Source: Haemaphysalis longicornis
Lineage: Eukaryota; Arthropoda; Arachnida; Ixodida; Ixodidae
Direction: 5' to 3'
Assembly (NCBI GenBank): GCA_013339765.2
Contig: CM023451.1
Coordinates: forward strand, 152,233,123-152,297,122
DNA length: 64,000 nucleotides
Under the pieces are notes generated by a model. That model had not been told where the DNA came from. It worked only from the letters and a program-made list of their open reading frames with translations, and made no database searches. The position numbers and the translations under genes are program-made. Below, piece by piece: positions 35,252 to 51,823 of the stretch. The number at the start of each line of letters is the position of its first letter. Position 1 is the stretch's first letter.

Positions 35252-38200
35252 TATATCAGGGCATGCCTTATTTTGAGAGCAAGCGGACAAACGTACACTC
35301 GCAGACACGAACAGTTTTGAGATTCGCACCCGAAACAGAATGCACACAGTGGACTCATTCATTAAAAACCTTCACATTGACTGAAACTAGAAAGAATAGT
35401 CGCCAATTCGCATGATGGCGTCTCGCGCAAGTTGAGCCCCTATTGACATTTTGGCCTTTTAAGCTAGATGAAACGCCTCTTCATTATTTTTCACCTCAAC
35501 GGCAAAGTATCTGTCGGGTAGTATTTCGTAAAATCTATATTACTTCGCTCCAAGGATGCACAGACACAGAGAAGAAACTAGAGCAAAGACATCTGCGGAA
35601 TGAAAAAAAAAAAAAAAAACCTGCACTCCGCCGCAGATGCCAGAGGCTCCCGGTTGACAGTCAGGGTTGCCGCTAATCCCTCTCTCACAGCTTGTCACGC
35701 TAGAAGGCCGATAATACCCAGCGCACTGTTCCAGGCGCCGAAAGGTTTCGAACCGGCTTATACGCCACGGGAGAACCCGAAAAATGCGCACACTAAGCAA
35801 AAATGGGGGCAGCCGCAGCAAATCCCAGAAGCGCCGTGACATCCTTTCCCAGCAAAGTGTGGCCTCGGGCGAGAAGGCGCCAAGGGATGTCGCGAGGAGT
35901 CCTGGTGGAAGAGCTGTCGACAGCCGAGGGACCTCGGCTAGACGATCACCACACACAACGCCCTTCATAGCCCTTAATTCTCTCTCTCCGTCTGTCTCAA
36001 TGAGTTCCGCTAGTTGCTTGCTTCTACGCGTCTGTAACCAATTTTGTGCAAAGTTTCACGTTGGATTTAAGGAGCAAAATTCTATGTGAACTAACTTTGG
36101 ACGGGTTCTCAAGACGCTGCCTCTCGGAGAATTCGCTCGCTTCTATTGATAGTTAAATCCGTTCATTATAGCAAAAAATAAAATCGATTTATTCCCACAG
36201 TTGAGGGGACTCATTTACAAAGTCTACTAGATCTCAATACAAAACGTTACATGTTTACATTAAGTCAATAAATAAACATAAATAAAACTGCAGGCAGCGT
36301 TTTAAGCCTCAGTGCATTTCTAGAGGTTAGCACACTGCTTTCGAAACTTGCAAAGCTCTCCCAATCTTTTTTTTTATTTCCTCCTCTGCAGTTATCGTTA
36401 CGTTTAACGCAAAAATAAATGCAGCCGAGTGGCATGGAGGCATGGTCTGGAAACTCGAATGACTTCGTTTAAATTACGCTTAAAGCTTTACTTTTCAGAT
36501 CTGTTGAGGAAACTCATGCTTCATTACCCTTATTTGAAGAAAAACAAATACAAGAAAATCATTCTATTCGACGCTGAAAAGAGTTTGTGCGTGTTTTAAC
36601 GTCGACTCACCACTTCCTAATAGTTATTATATAAGTAGTTACGTAGCCTGATGCAACAGTTACGAGCCAGTGACTCACACGAGCATATCAGTCACACGAG
36701 GTATCCATTACTTATTCATTAACGAGGCATCCAGTGTGCACGACAGCAAAGGACAGCTCAAAGATAAGTGCGGTTTCGTAAAACCAAGACGGCGCCTTTT
36801 AATAAGCAACGAAAATGGGCAAATTGGAATACCCTGTAGGACGCTCAGCTCAACAAAATTTTACGCGGTTCTTGGGGTAACATGTTTCTAAAAATATAAC
36901 AAAATACAACTTCTATTAGGGAGACCCCGAAGGGAGGTGTGAATATGGTTCCATGGCTACATGTGCCACCACATGTTTTTTTAGGCAATTTACAAAACAC
37001 TTTCGTTTTTTCAAGAGAAAAGCGCGCTATAAAGTGCCGGTGCCTTCATACCGAGTTCCTACAAAGTTTAGTTACGTCGAAGGTGACGACATACTGCTAC
37101 CTATGCAGGGCACAATGTAGCGCATTGTAAGTGTCCTTCACCCAGATAACCATGGCGTGAACAAATAAAAATCGGATATGATCCATACGCTGGCAGAAAA
37201 TTCAAAATTTTAAGGCTGGCTGGGATAGCTTGACACTGCACTGCAGTGCACCACACTATTGTGACGCCCTTGTACTAGCTCATGGGACGGCGGCGATGGG
37301 CGCCTCTTGTTCTGACCTTTACAAATAAGGAGTCTCGGCAACCATCACATTGCAAACGTTTACGTAAGCTGAACCACGCAAAGTATCCACGAATGAGAAC
37401 TTGTCGAATTCACTCCAGTGCTCGTAACAGAAGGTGCATATTTGGACGGCAGCTGAGCTTTTTTCTTCTAAAATATACGCGGACGCATTTTGTGCGGTAT
37501 GCGCTAATAAACGGGAAATTGAGATAATTTTTAAACTACAATTAAGGGCACATACCTCTGCCGTAACCATTTTAAATAAACTTTGTGCAACCATTTATCA
37601 CAACCACCAACCATTATGCAGTTCGTTTAGCGCATTAGCATTAAAAATAGTGTTTTAGCCTGTTTTATGCAATATAACGGTTTTAACAAAATTTCTTCAC
37701 TACAACACTATATATACGCGCACTAAACGCGCAAAGCTGTCGTTACATGCTAATGAAACAATTTTGCACATTTGGTTCAATTTGTCGCTTCACAATTACG
37801 ACAAAATGCGCTGCAATGAAGCGTCACAGTAGAGCAGTGCGACAAAATATGAGACATAGCACAAAGACTAAACAGGAATTTAAACGTCATAACGAAAAAA
37901 CCCCAGCAAGCTCGATCGCTGAAACGCCTTTCGTATTTATTCCACAACAGCAGCTGAAAACCTGCCTTGGGTATAACGTCCCGCGCCACAAAGTGCGCTG
38001 GCTACCGCTGTGGCGGCGCATATTTCTCGTTCCAAAACGACGGCACACCGTCCCTCAACAACACACGGAAAGTCCCGCCAGAATTCCCGCTGCGAAACAG
38101 GGAAAAATGGGGAAAAGGGGGAAGCAGCAGTTGTAAGAATAGAAACGTCAATAAAACGATGCCTTTAGAAATAAAAGAAGCGAAAACTTCTCTCTGCGCG

Positions 38201-41200
38201 AAGAAGGAAGCCGCTGGAAGAGAAGAAGGCGGTATCCAAGAAGAGACCCCCGCGCCTTCCTCTCCCCTCGCCGTCTCTTTGCCAGGCAGGATTTCCCAAC
38301 CGCAAAGCCTCTTTTCGCGAGGTCCCTCGCGGCGAAGCCCGCCCGTCGCAGAGCGCATTCTTCGGTGCAGGGATCAAGCGAAGTCGCCCGCACAATTATT
38401 TGTCCCTTTTTTTCCCCTCCGGTTTTGCCGCATTTCTCCCGGCCCAGGAAGCGCGCACCCAATTCCGCGTCCCCTTATCCGACAGGGGCGCTCCATCGGG
38501 AGCCGGCAACAAACAGTCTCGGGCGTGCTAATGCGGCGGCGGTGGCGAGCGCAAGGCGAGGGAGCTGCATGCCACCGGGTCTGGCAGCTTCGCGATGCGA
38601 CAGTACGCGCGACGGAGAAGCAGCGAACAGGGAGGGAGCGCTACGGTCGAGCCGGCTAAGCTCGGCCATGAAGACAGAGCAGACACGGACAAACGCGGCG
38701 ATGGGGTCTTTCTATGGGAAGAGAACACTTCATAACGGGAACTCGGCCTAAGTACATACTAGTGGGAGGAGTTTCCTGGATACACCAGCAGACGCAAAGC
38801 AAAAACAGTACTAAAAACGCTCAACTGCGTTCGGTGAGAACGTAGGGTGGTGTAAAAGTCACCATTAGGGTAGCGCGCTGTTCCTCGAGCGTCAGATGCC
38901 TTAAATTTAAATGTATATAATTACGAACGTGTCACGACGTAATTAAAAATTATTTCGCGTCATTAACGCTCATGTTCATTTCATCCACATCAATTATGCG
39001 TTTTAAATTTACAACACATTACGAAAACCCAAGTGCTCTCAAACCTCAACGGCAAGCAGGCTTTCCCGCATACTGAGTTCCTATGCGGAGAAGCCAGCTT
39101 CAATCCTGTAGCACCAACCTTTCGGTGTGAAATTTTCCAGGGTAGACGGCGAAGCCGAGAGTGAACAAACTCACTCCCAACATAAAGCATCTTTAAATTT
39201 CACACTTTTCACAGCGGATTGGCAACTAGAGCGCTGCCTGTCTTTTCTCATTTCGTGGGAATGCAGGTATCCAAAACGGGGTCTATTTATCATTCGACAA
39301 TACCATGTGTGTACAGAAAGGCAACATAGACAAAAATGATGCAGACAATTGTGACCGCGACACAACGCATCAAAATGTTCATGCGAATATGGAAGTGTTT
39401 AAAGTCTTAAGGTTTAAACAAAGTTTTGCAAACGACTTTCTCAAGACACTCATCAAAACAATTGCCTTTATTCGTGGTATCTTGGAAGACGTGCCCAGCG
39501 GGAACGACGGACGTTTAAAGCACCTACGAATAACCAAACCGTCGCACCGCTTCCTCAAACAAAAGTTATCCAAAGATCGCGTAATCGAAGTATGGCCCGC
39601 TTTAAATAAATAAATATTGTTCCTTTCAAAGAAGTTCCCTGCAAAAGGAGCAGTTGTCGTGGATGGGCGTTGCGCCAACGTTCCGCGAAGCACGCGTACA
39701 CCCACGCGAGTACGTTTCATACATGGGTTCTCCACTGGCGGAGGCTGTGAGAGACCGAAAAAGAAATAGCTTCCCAGCACGGCTGTCAAAAAGCCAAGTG
39801 TGCGCTATCGCAAATAGCGCCGCAGGCCCCGAGGAGTCTGCTCACCCACCATTCTGATAAGAAAGCCTCTAAACACTACCGCCGTATCACTTCCAACAGC
39901 AGGTTACCTCACCTCCTTAGCTAGTTACGTGACTTGACAACCGCACTAACTTACGATCAAGGCTGTAAATTAGCTGGCTAGAAATACTGCCACAAGGAGG
40001 TGATTATAAGGCCTTCTTCTCTTTAAGGAGACTCGCTCCGGCGTTTCCAACTGAAAAACACTTTTTTTTTTCCTTTCACCCGATGCGCGCTCTAGGCAGC
40101 CTCGCAACAGTAGACACTTTTTTCAACTTTCACCGGTGCGTTTCAAAGTTTCCAAACAGCCAGGACGAAGCTGCGATGTATGCGAGAAAAAAAAAAGCAA
40201 AAAATACCCAACTGCATTAGCGAAGCCAAACGGGGTTAGCTGGATAAATTCCGGACAAATATTTTTGCATTGCATTGGAAAAACACCGGCGCGCGGCGGC
40301 TGCATACATTGTGACAGCGCGCGCTTTCGGCGCCGGGGCTGCTTTCGATGCGGGGCGTAATAAAGGCCATGCAAATGTCCCCCCGAAGCCGTCCTTTGTC
40401 CCAGCGGCCATTGTCGAGAAGGCGGCGATGGGCCGCGTGCGGAGGGGCGCCTTTGTTCGCGCCGTCACCGTCGCGGCTATGCAATCTACATGCGCGCACT
40501 TTAAAACGTCGCGTCGCGGCGTAAACACATGCGCCAAACGTCGAGGGCTTGCGGGCAGAGCGTTAGCTATGGTTTAAGACAATCAATTAACGACCAATCG
40601 AACTAATGATCTGCTGCGGCATGGGCAGGCTACGGAGGCACTCCCTTGTTTAAGGACAGCCTATGAAGTCCCAAAAAATCCGACTACTACGGACACACAT
40701 CACTGGCGAGGTATGGGAACCCACAAGTACACCCGTGAAAAGTAACTGAAAATGTTGGTCGGTGCTATTATGACCGTTTTCACTGCTCTTGTTATCATCT
40801 TTAGCTACTACAATTGTGAAAATGCAGTGCTTTACGCCACGCTGTCAGGAAACCACGTTGCAGGTCACTGGGCCTTAGGTTGGTCGGTCGGTCAGCATAA
40901 AACGGCTTTCACTGCCGTCGTCGTCGATGCAGGGTATAGGCCAAGAAGGAAGCTGCTAATCAACATACCTGCTGCCGCCGCCAAAGTCGATGCGTGGTCA
41001 GTGATTAACCAAGACAATCATCGTCGTTAGTGTCACCGCCTTCTTAGATGCAACATATTGTCGAGGAGCCTAAACGCAAGCTAGGCTGACGCAAGGACAG
41101 TCAACAGCGGTGCACATCTTTCACAGCATTCGGCTCACGCGTTGCACGGAGAACTAGTCAGTTGTTACAGCCCCGCTATTTACTGCGCGTTGTCGGAAGA

Positions 41201-42260
41201 TTACGACCGCCGGTTAGGCGCCTCTCGCAGCGGTCAAACATTTGACGCACCACCCCCGTCTACGCTTGAAGCTTAAACTGCGGTCACCCCAACTCCTTCA
41301 ACTTCGCGCACTCTTCCTCCTTTGTTGTGCCCGCACGCACCGCCGTCGGCTTTTTATAGACGAGCGGATCGACGATACTTGTACGCGTAGGCATGTGAAG
41401 CGTTCAGAAGAGTTTGCATGCCTTCTCGGCGACAGCATCGGTGGTCCTCGACGGCCCTTTGGCCCCGGATGAAAGCGTCACCGAAGTCGACGAGACGTGC
41501 TCCCACGCGAGAGGGAAAGTTGAGTGTGAGTGTGCGTTCGTCTGTGATAACTCTGTCATGTTCTCCGTGATTGGCGCTCTCCTGGCCACAGCGAGGGGAA
41601 AGGAAAAAAAGTATGGGCCCGAACGTGTTTGTTTGCGCCCGCGCACTCAGGACCGCGCGCCATGTTCGCCGAGACTAGATTCACGCAAACTACCGTATAA
41701 GGTCATCCTTTCTTCGTTCCACTTGACCCCGATAATTGACCCAGCTTTAGGCCAATGGAGTCCAACTACTTCCTTTAATTCAGCAAGAGGGAGAGTAGCA
41801 GAGACGTTATGTGCGCATGCGTGCAAAGGTCCACCGGAGAGTCAGAAAGTGCGCGCCCGCCAGTTTCAACATTACTGATTACGCGCCTTAAAAAGCGCCA
41901 CCTGCACGTTTGTAAAGGATTTCGGCCACGAAGCGTGCACGACGTGGGCGGAAGCGACGAGCGCTTGAGGTATGTATTGGCGCTCAACGGCTTGTTGGGC
42001 GAGCCTTGGCAGTCAGTTCCAACTAAGGCAGCTGCGCTGATGTCGCAAAATCCGTTCTGAAACAGCCTGCGAACTATTATCGCTGTTACTACTATTATTA
42101 CACATTAGAAACATAGCGCACGTATACTACCATCCCGAAGATAAACTCAGCCTTTGCGATGTAACGCACAAGGAAGAACTAATCAGTGGGACATAAGTTG
42201 CGGCACAGGGAGGGCTGAAGGACATACGCACTGCGCCCCATGTTTAAAATTAATCACGTA
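35252..42260. other. Seven kb with no recognised gene or element
   Basis: AT-rich DNA at 36100-37960, GC-rich stretches at 38100-38730 and 40260-40570, and short poly-A/T tracts. ORFs up to 230 codons occur in the GC-rich parts, in overlapping frames on both strands and without family motifs. An open frame at 39305-39613 (102 codons, ATG, followed by ataaataaata) is compositionally plausible but unrecognised. Confidence 0.45.
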
Positions 42261-42702
42261 TTTTTTGACACGAAAGTGTTTTATTCCCGGATACACAAAG
42301 ATTTCGCTAACGTCATATCCGTCACGGAAGTGACGTCCAGTACAATGAAGCAAGCGGCCTGTAAAGAGTGCACCCCTGTACACAGGGTCTTCGAGCGGGG
42401 AAGCAACCTCTAGTACTTTAAGAGTACGTTATAGTTAGGGCTGTTCGTTTTCGGGTTTTATATTTTACCACGAACGTGTTTCATGCAGCGATACGCCACA
42501 AGATTTCACTGACGTCATATCCATCACGGAACGGAAATGACGCCAGCACACCTTTGCCGAAGCGAGCCGCCAGCAGGACGTCGCTCGCCAAGCACACCCA
42601 CAAGACAGCCGCCGACCCACAAATCATGCTCAGCTGCAGATTTCGCTGCACACTTCACTTTAGTGTTGGACTGATTCCTATGACAGAGGAATCAACCACA
42701 GT
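42261..42702 (+). repeat. 440-bp hairpin-rich repeat, copy 4
   Basis: Starts ttttttgacacgaaagtgtt and ends gattcctatgacagaggaat caaccacagt. The second opening motif is at about 42464. Confidence 0.9.
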
Positions 42703-44390
<1,688 letters not shown>

Positions 44391-44472
44391 TCCATATTAA
44401 AAGATTTCTTCTTTGGTTGGGAGTCTTCTCTTACGTTTTTTCGTCGCTTTAAGTGCCAATACCCGCATGCAG

Positions 44473-44518
44473 GCATGCGTGCGTGCGCGTGCGCGCGCGA
44501 AGATATCCGCACGCATGC
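44473..44518. repeat. Inverted repeat flanking alternating GC tract
   Basis: Gcatgcgtgcg pairs perfectly with cgcacgcatgc around a gtgcgcgtgcgcgcgcga loop region. Confidence 0.75.
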
Positions 44519-46869
44519 ACAAACTTCAGTTCACGTTCCTACCGGCCCTCCCTGCAGCCCTAAATGCAAAAACCAAATAAACAGTACTTCCCCATTCCTT
44601 CCGTGGCCTCCCCAGTGTCACCGAGGAGAACAGAACTACCAACTTCAGGGTGCACGGCGTACGCGTGCACACAAAGGCACAAGAAACAGCAGCCCTGAGA
44701 CGCCTCATTTACGAGGCGAGCTGAAGTGAGCAGGGAAATACGACGCTCGTAGCCAGGAATAACAGCGCGAGTTGTGTGTTGCCTGGGTGGAAGCATGCAT
44801 TAGTGACCGGGGCGGAAGGAGTCCTTAGCGAGCAAGAGAACGGTATGCGCAAGGAGCGGCATTAGGCCAGGGTGCATCACGAGCCACCGCGTCAAAAGCG
44901 AGCGCCGAGAGCGCGTGGCCTCTGGCCTCCCGCGTCGCGAGGTCACCGCAGACTTCCCGCGCAAGCGTACTATAAGCTCTCCAGCGCGACAGCGGATGGG
45001 GGTAGGTGACTTGCGAGTGCCCGAGGACGGCTCTCCGGGAGCACCCGTAATGAAGATAAAGAAGCAGGTCTGCCGTAAGGCCCGCGGAGGAGTTCGCAAC
45101 TTCCAAGTGGAGCGGAACGCCGTCGTTTTCCACCCGTTGTTTCGTTATGCGCGGAATACAACGTTCCCCGTCAGCATGTAATGTGAAGCGTCAGCTCGAG
45201 GCACCTCTAATGCGTTGAAAACTGTTTAGTGAACACAGTCACAGAAAAAGTTATGACATGCTTCAATAACTATGGTGATTCCGTAGAATACCGATCGGGA
45301 ATAAGAGGTGGGAATGGAGTCATTGGGAGGACAGCTGCAGTTTCACGGGGTACGCATAACCGTTCAGCAACCTTACAGCTACGGGCATGAAAGAGTTGTA
45401 AAATGCGCGTCGGTCATGATGGAACCGGCAAGCATTAATGCGTGGCAAAACAGAACTCAGTAAAGCGCCCGTACCGCATGCCTCTCCAGAGCCGAAAATT
45501 TGCAGGTTCAGACAACGCTCGCTTGAGCCCCATGCCCCCCACAAATTTAAGTAATCACTGGCACATTGTGAAATCTGCGTAGGGAAATCACGAAAGAAGT
45601 TTTGCTTCTTTTGATGAAGAACCGGGCGGCGTGGATTTAAACGGTTTTATTATGACCACAAAGCAAAACTGCTGATTTTTCAGCGCGGTCAAATAACTGT
45701 AGAAGTGCGAGCCCCAGAGAAAGAGATGTTTTTTTACGTTATTGAACGCCTTCGATCAAATGCTCGATACATTACAAGAGCAGAGACCCTATTATAGAAC
45801 TTCGCTAGTTTCCCGTGAATTCGCCGCATTGCTTTGCGTAAGCGATCGGTAACCTATGCACATAAAGGCTGACGAATCGCCGCGTAATTTGGCGCTTACA
45901 GTTCAGATAAAATAACACAAGGTATTTGATACTAAGTGCAAAAATATTTAAATACACCTGAAGTGTATTCTTAAAAAAAAAAATCAAATTAGCGATAACA
46001 AAATAAACATATATATTGGAGTTGGAATTAGCGTTCTCCAGAAGCCCTAACCACATGGACGCGAAATCACGGGTCGCGCGAGCGTCGGCGTCGTTAGCGG
46101 CACCGCGCGGACACGCAGGAGAGGGCGAGTAACAGCATGAGGGCGGCGAAGTCACGCGTGAACCCCAGCATCGACGTGCGTTGGTGGACACGTTTGTATG
46201 AACTCTGCCATCCTTTCAAAGTTATTTTTGAAGGCTTATGAGCAGTTATTTTCGATTGCTTAATTGCAGTAATCAGGACCCAAGATTTTCCATAGAAAAT
46301 ACACTTGCCTTACTTTATTCATTGCTACGAATGCTTGCGGGACAATTTTGAAATCCTGCAAAATGTATTTCAAGTTGTCAGCGCCAAATCTGAACAAAAT
46401 AAGGGAGTTTGATAAACAAAAACGCAGTTGGAACAATTTATTTCCTTGCAACTTGGTGGCCTATCTTGATGTTATGTGCGGACTGCTTCATAAGCGTAAG
46501 CAAAACAAATTTCAGCGCTGCCTTGCTACTGAGGTTAGAGTCGAACGACCCTTGTAGATTAAAAGGCAAGGTACTCGGGCACCCTTTGTTTACCCTGTAA
46601 AAAACGGATTAAACCCTCACCAAAACACAACACAAAACAGTGAGGTTTTGCCAAGTTTTGCCAAGAGGTTTTGCCAACACTGGACTTGCAAAACAGAAGC
46701 CCAACTTTCAACCCTTCGACCACGCCAGGAGACAAAGCTGAGACCAAGAATTCGGTGTACTAAGCAAGGCTGCCAACGAATATTGCCGGGTGTGTTTTGT
46801 TTTGGCCGTATTTGCTATTTTAGCAGTGATAACAGTTGTTTCTTACGCGCCGATCACGGATGCGGGGCC

Positions 46870-47180
46870 AATTATGCTACTACTACAAGAGATGTAACCA
46901 AAGCTCCTTTACTTGGGTCAAGAAAAGCTATCGCCCATTCCCGGTCTCCCCTATACGCAAGCCACGGTAGCCGCGAATGGAATGGAATGCGCCGCTAGAA
47001 TTCTGGCCTTGATAACGCTTGCTCGTCACGACTCACGCACCGATCTCGCAGACAAGCCCTATCATGGTTATACTACGAGCGATGTAGCCAGAGCTCCCTT
47101 ATTCAACTGACACAAAACTTGCAAATCCCCGATCTCCCCGATGATAGTCAAACAAGCTACGAATGGAATGCGCGCTTTCG
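46870..47180. repeat. Diverged two-unit direct repeat
   Basis: Tactacaagagatgtaacca...gctccttta...cccattcccggtctcccc...cgaatggaatgc recurs about 185 bp later as tactacgagcgatgtagcca...gctccctta...ccccgatctccccg...cgaatggaatgc. Confidence 0.7.
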
Positions 47181-50100
47181 AACAGAGATAGCTTGAATTT
47201 TTTCTCAAGGCAGCCGATTAACGCAGATTAAGGAGAAATTGATTGTTTTCTGCTGAATGGGATTACTCCAAACCACGAGATCGACGGGAAACGCGGACGC
47301 TGCCGCCCGCCGTTTTCCGATGCTTCCTGGCGCTGCGTCGACGCCGATATCTGGCGAGCACAGACATCGGTGTTGCTCGCGCGTCAGCTCGCGTCGCCAT
47401 GCATTTCTGGCTACGCGCGCTGACGCGGGAAAACGCGAAAAGTACGCTGCGTGTGGTTGGGCCTTAACACCGGCCCGAATGCGAGCTAAAGGCGTGCCTT
47501 GAACTCAAGAAGATCACACAGCCTTCCCATCCATATCCATTTATTTTCATCGCTTTCAGTAACATTAGTAAGCTTTTTATGTTAATGTAAACTTGCCAAC
47601 TGTATTTCCGTTATGATTTTTATGGCCATCACTGCCGCAACGACGTCATCGTCCGCTGCTGAATTTACTCTGAGACTATTTGTTCTGTGGTGCGGTTACT
47701 GACAGCGAAACACTTCGCTAGATAACAAAAAATCATATGATGCCTCATGTTCGCTAAATCTTCAAGCTTGAATTCGATTACCGCAGTAATCAGTAAACAT
47801 GACATTTTACTTTTTCCCTAGTCGGACCCACAAGCGTAGTTTGAACGTATGAACGGATGCAGCGCGTTCAGTTCCTAATGAAGGGCATGTAGTGACGCAT
47901 CGTGACGTTGTTACACGAAGGCAATCACTATTTTATTGCTACTTAATAGGGCCGTTAAAGGCCCTGAAGCATCAAAACTGCGAACGCACACAGCGTCATT
48001 TTGTCACCTGGAAGCATGCGACGAAACTGATAGCCTATCAGAAAACAATTCCGGTCAAGATTGCGAATTTATAAAAAAGGCCCGAAGTCGACAATAGGTC
48101 CCTAGTTGGCGGAAGTTGAAGCTAGGCAGCACCAATTCTAAAGATGGAACGGAGAAAAACTTCAGTGACGCCTCTTGCATTGTAAGACGCCTGGTGCAAC
48201 AAAAGGTAAATCGGGAGCGTTAGTGAATCGCGGTTTCAAGGTGCCATCTGCCCGGCCTATACATGCTGGGAGGTGGGAATTACGTTAGCTTAGCGTCAGT
48301 CAGGTGGTATTAGCTTAGTCCAGCACGTCGTGGCTGTTTCGTGACAACGCAGCAGGCGTCAGGACAGCACAACTAAACAAGTAACAATAACCAATAATTT
48401 AAAACAGTGTTTCGACCGCCGACTCGACCGAAAGACGTGTAGCTTAACCCATTCGGCCATAAATTAGCACGAAGCGAATGATAGTTGCCTTCTTCAGGAC
48501 TAATATCACTCGAAAAGCATGGAACGAATTGCCTTCGCGAAGCACCATGATATGACAAACATACGCACGACCTGCGTCCGGCAGATGTCAGTGCAGTGCT
48601 CTAGGTGTGCCGACCAACACCTTCACGCAGATATCACATACAAGTCTTCCAGTTTCATTGTTGTCTGCAGACGTTTTTGAGCGTGCTAAACACCGACGCC
48701 GTGGTGCGAACTCTTTCCCTAGCAGAACCAAGTTCCGAGGATCAGTCGTGTACGTGGCCAATTAGAAAACCTAAATTTGGTGTTACATTTCTAACCATTT
48801 GGTACACGTACGAATAACGCTAGCTATGTGCTCGCAACCAAACACCATTGGCAATAAATGCTCTTCCCGACGACGAGGACCGAGGAAACAACTCTCCCAA
48901 AACACGACAACGGTAACCAAGCAACTTGAAGCAGGCGCGCTAGCGCAGGCCAAGCGACTGCAGTACAGACCAGGAGGGAAAGGAACCTAAGGACGAGGTG
49001 CAAATAAATGAGATAGGCAGTTAGGCCTAGCGGCTATAATCCTGGCTCGAGGACCATTCGGGTGAGCGGAGTACACCGTTAGACCTAGAATATATGAACG
49101 CCTGCCGCTCCAGCCGGCTCGTATTACCGAAACCTTCCGGGGTCGCCGCTTTCTGGGGTCCCGAGGACATCAAGGAAAGAGAGGGCTAAGAAATGAGGCT
49201 CTACGGGGAACAGGAGGGGAGGGGGGGGGCGAGAGCCGAGAGCAATTTTCCTAACGCAATATTCCTGTTCCCGGAGCGCGCGCGCGAGCGCCCAGGAGGC
49301 GCCAAGAAAAGGGAACGTCGCCGTCGCCGCCACCGTTGCGCAGAAAAGCCCAGGCGGCGCCGAAGGGATCTCCTGGCCACCCGGGGAAAAAACCCCGGAC
49401 TATAATGCATGCGCGGACGAGCAGGCAGGCTGCGCCGTCGTCCGGGGTGTTCCCCTGCCCAAGACGCCCGAGTGCTCGTAAATATTCCATTGAGCCGGAG
49501 ACGAGGCCAGAGCCGCGACTCAAAGGGGCGCGCTCCTTTCTCAGTGTCCCGGCCCGCACCACTGTTCCCGCTGTCATGCGACGAGAAGCGTCCGCTTCTG
49601 CACACATGAGGGATCACGGTCCGTGGGCGGCTGTGGAGGCAGTTGCCATGGCAGCGAGACCCTGCAGGATTGATCTGTGAGAAGATGAGGAACGAGACGA
49701 GCTCTGCGAACACGAAACAATTTGGCGCGGGGACTGAGGCACAGCCAGCCCGCGCGAAAACTGATATTTAATTGTAATTTGGCCGGACAAGTGGGCTGAA
49801 AGTCTAGTAATTGTACTTAAGTAAGTTCGAGAGTTTCCATGTGGCGTAACGATAAACGAGTTTACAGGTACACGAAGAAGTTGACTTCGCGTATCAAGTC
49901 TAGGAGTTGTCCATGAAATGGTCCTTGAATCCAGCGCTACAGGTCTGGAGGGCGGCCAGGGTGGAGCCGGTTGCACGAAGGTGCCGTAGTGGGACCTGAA
50001 GCTGACCCGGGCAGGTTCACAACAGATGCCGCACATTCACTTGCTGTTAGGCTGAGTCACAGAGTGGGCAGGTGCAGCCGTATATGGTCCGCGGTACTGC

Positions 50101-51390
50101 GATGACCAGGACGAAGGCAGTCACAGACGGCGTAAAGGCCATTCCCAACGCGTAGTCTCCCCCACGGGGGTATGAGAGCTGCTAGATGATTCAGAGCGCA
50201 TTAGGAGTTGACAGACAAACTGCACCGCGCAGGCGCATTCAACTTCAGTGAGATCTGTTTCAGCTGTGTAAGCGTCAGTAATGTTCGGTTCAAGCCTTCC
50301 CAGGGGCGGGTTTTGGTGGCAGCGTTTCCCTATTTCCAACCTCTGCCCTTTTTTTATAACGGGCTGAAACACCACACTTGCCGGAATAGTAGTTATTCGT
50401 CGTTATCGCAATCACCGCTGCTGGTGTGATGTTGCGCCACGTGGAACGGGAAAGACACCGGCCGAAACGTCGCTCCAGGAGCAATTCAAGAGCAAAGCAA
50501 CACCGAGCCTTTGAGCTGTCGGCCATATTTTGTGTGTCATGTGTTGTGTTGTGTAATTTAGTTATGTTCATGCCACCAGGTGGCGCACAGGGTTAAGGTG
50601 GCCAATTTCCATTGTCATCATCAGTAACCGCAGCCCGGTTATAAATAGCGTGTAATAACAATAAAGGCTCGTTTCCGTGGGTACGAGGTAGTGTCTGCAT
50701 CCCTCTATCACGTATGGTGACTCGGTGGGCGTCGGATACAACACCATACGTCGATATAATGTGCGTACCATGGACGCCGAATTTTCGAACAACATACTTC
50801 CCTAATGCTTTCGCATTAATATGCGGTATGTATTAATGAATAGCATTCATACCAGACGCCAGACACCACACGACTGGATCGCAAGGCAGTTTGTGTCATT
50901 GAAACGCACGGCACCCGAAAGTAACCGCGGCGGCCAGTTAGCTGGCAGCTCCGCGCAGACTCACACGGGTTGGTCGCGAAAGCGCGGATTTAGGCCTCTC
51001 ACAATGCAAAAGCATGCAAAGAAACTGTGACTGCCGACAGCGACATTTCGCTCGCAAACGCTGCACGCCGATGCTACCGCCTGAGAGAGATGTAACGGAA
51101 AGAGTAAATTACGTCTTCCATCATTCGGAACTGCAGTAGGAAATCGCTATTGCGATAAGCTCAAATACCAATGACCAGGCAGGCAATTTCGCCCGAATGC
51201 TAACGACCGACGAGCGCAGCTGCTACGAAGAATCCCCCGTTCTTCTGTGCCATTTTGGAACGACAACGCATCCCCATGCGATCACTTCCAAGCCAGCGGC
51301 GCGTGGGCGGGTGTTCTAACAGCACGACGACTCTGTGCTGCTGGTGTCCGGTGACGTCATATGCCCGCTGGTGTCGTGGAAGCCATTTAA

Positions 51391-51819
51391 AGGGACCCTG
51401 CAACACTTTCGACAAACGATTTCACTCTTTTCTTTGCGTCTGGATAAGTTATCGCCAGCACGGAGCGGCACTGCGTGATTTGCTCGTCGCACCAGATACG
51501 CCTTCCGTTTCTGCTTTGTTTTTTTGGGCTTATTTTTAAAGTTGCTATCGAAAAGCATCTATAGCTGTAACTGAAGGAAAACCGGCCAACACCCGCTACA
51601 TGGCCTCAGTGACGTAATTCTGGCCGTCGAAGAACGTCAAGACCTGGAAAGAGAGAAACATCTTTAGTGCGCGTTTCCAAGTTCTGATGAGCATAGAGAA
51701 GTAATTTTTGGCTGAGCTGCTTAGCGACCCCCTAATCTAAGCACTGGGTGTGTTGGGTGACTGCGTTCTGCAAGCATTTAAGATTTCAAAAAAGTTGAAA
51801 GAAGTGTTCCAGGGTCTCT
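51391..51819. mobile_element. TTAA-flanked inverted-repeat element, family A copy 3
   Basis: TTAA at 51387-51390 and 51820-51823 flank agggaccctgcaacactttc...gaagtgttccagggtctct. The 429-bp copy is the best evidence that TTAA is the target-site duplication of this family. Confidence 0.88.
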
Positions 51820-51823
51820 TTAA

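Larger units (their letters stand above)
44391..51386. other. Seven kb with no recognised gene
   Basis: It holds a short inverted repeat around an alternating GC tract (44473-44518), a diverged duplication near 46870-47180, and a GC-rich block at 49120-49680 with overlapping ORFs in several frames. No conserved domain or element end was recognised. Confidence 0.45.

Noticed and set aside
37967..38659. 230-codon open frame, plus strand
   Set aside because: GC-rich region with long overlapping frames on both strands, low-complexity charged and proline-rich composition, and no domain motif.
39305..39613. 102-codon frame with ATG and AT-rich downstream
   Set aside because: Plausible composition but no conserved motif, splice context or promoter; kept only as a note in the interval entry.
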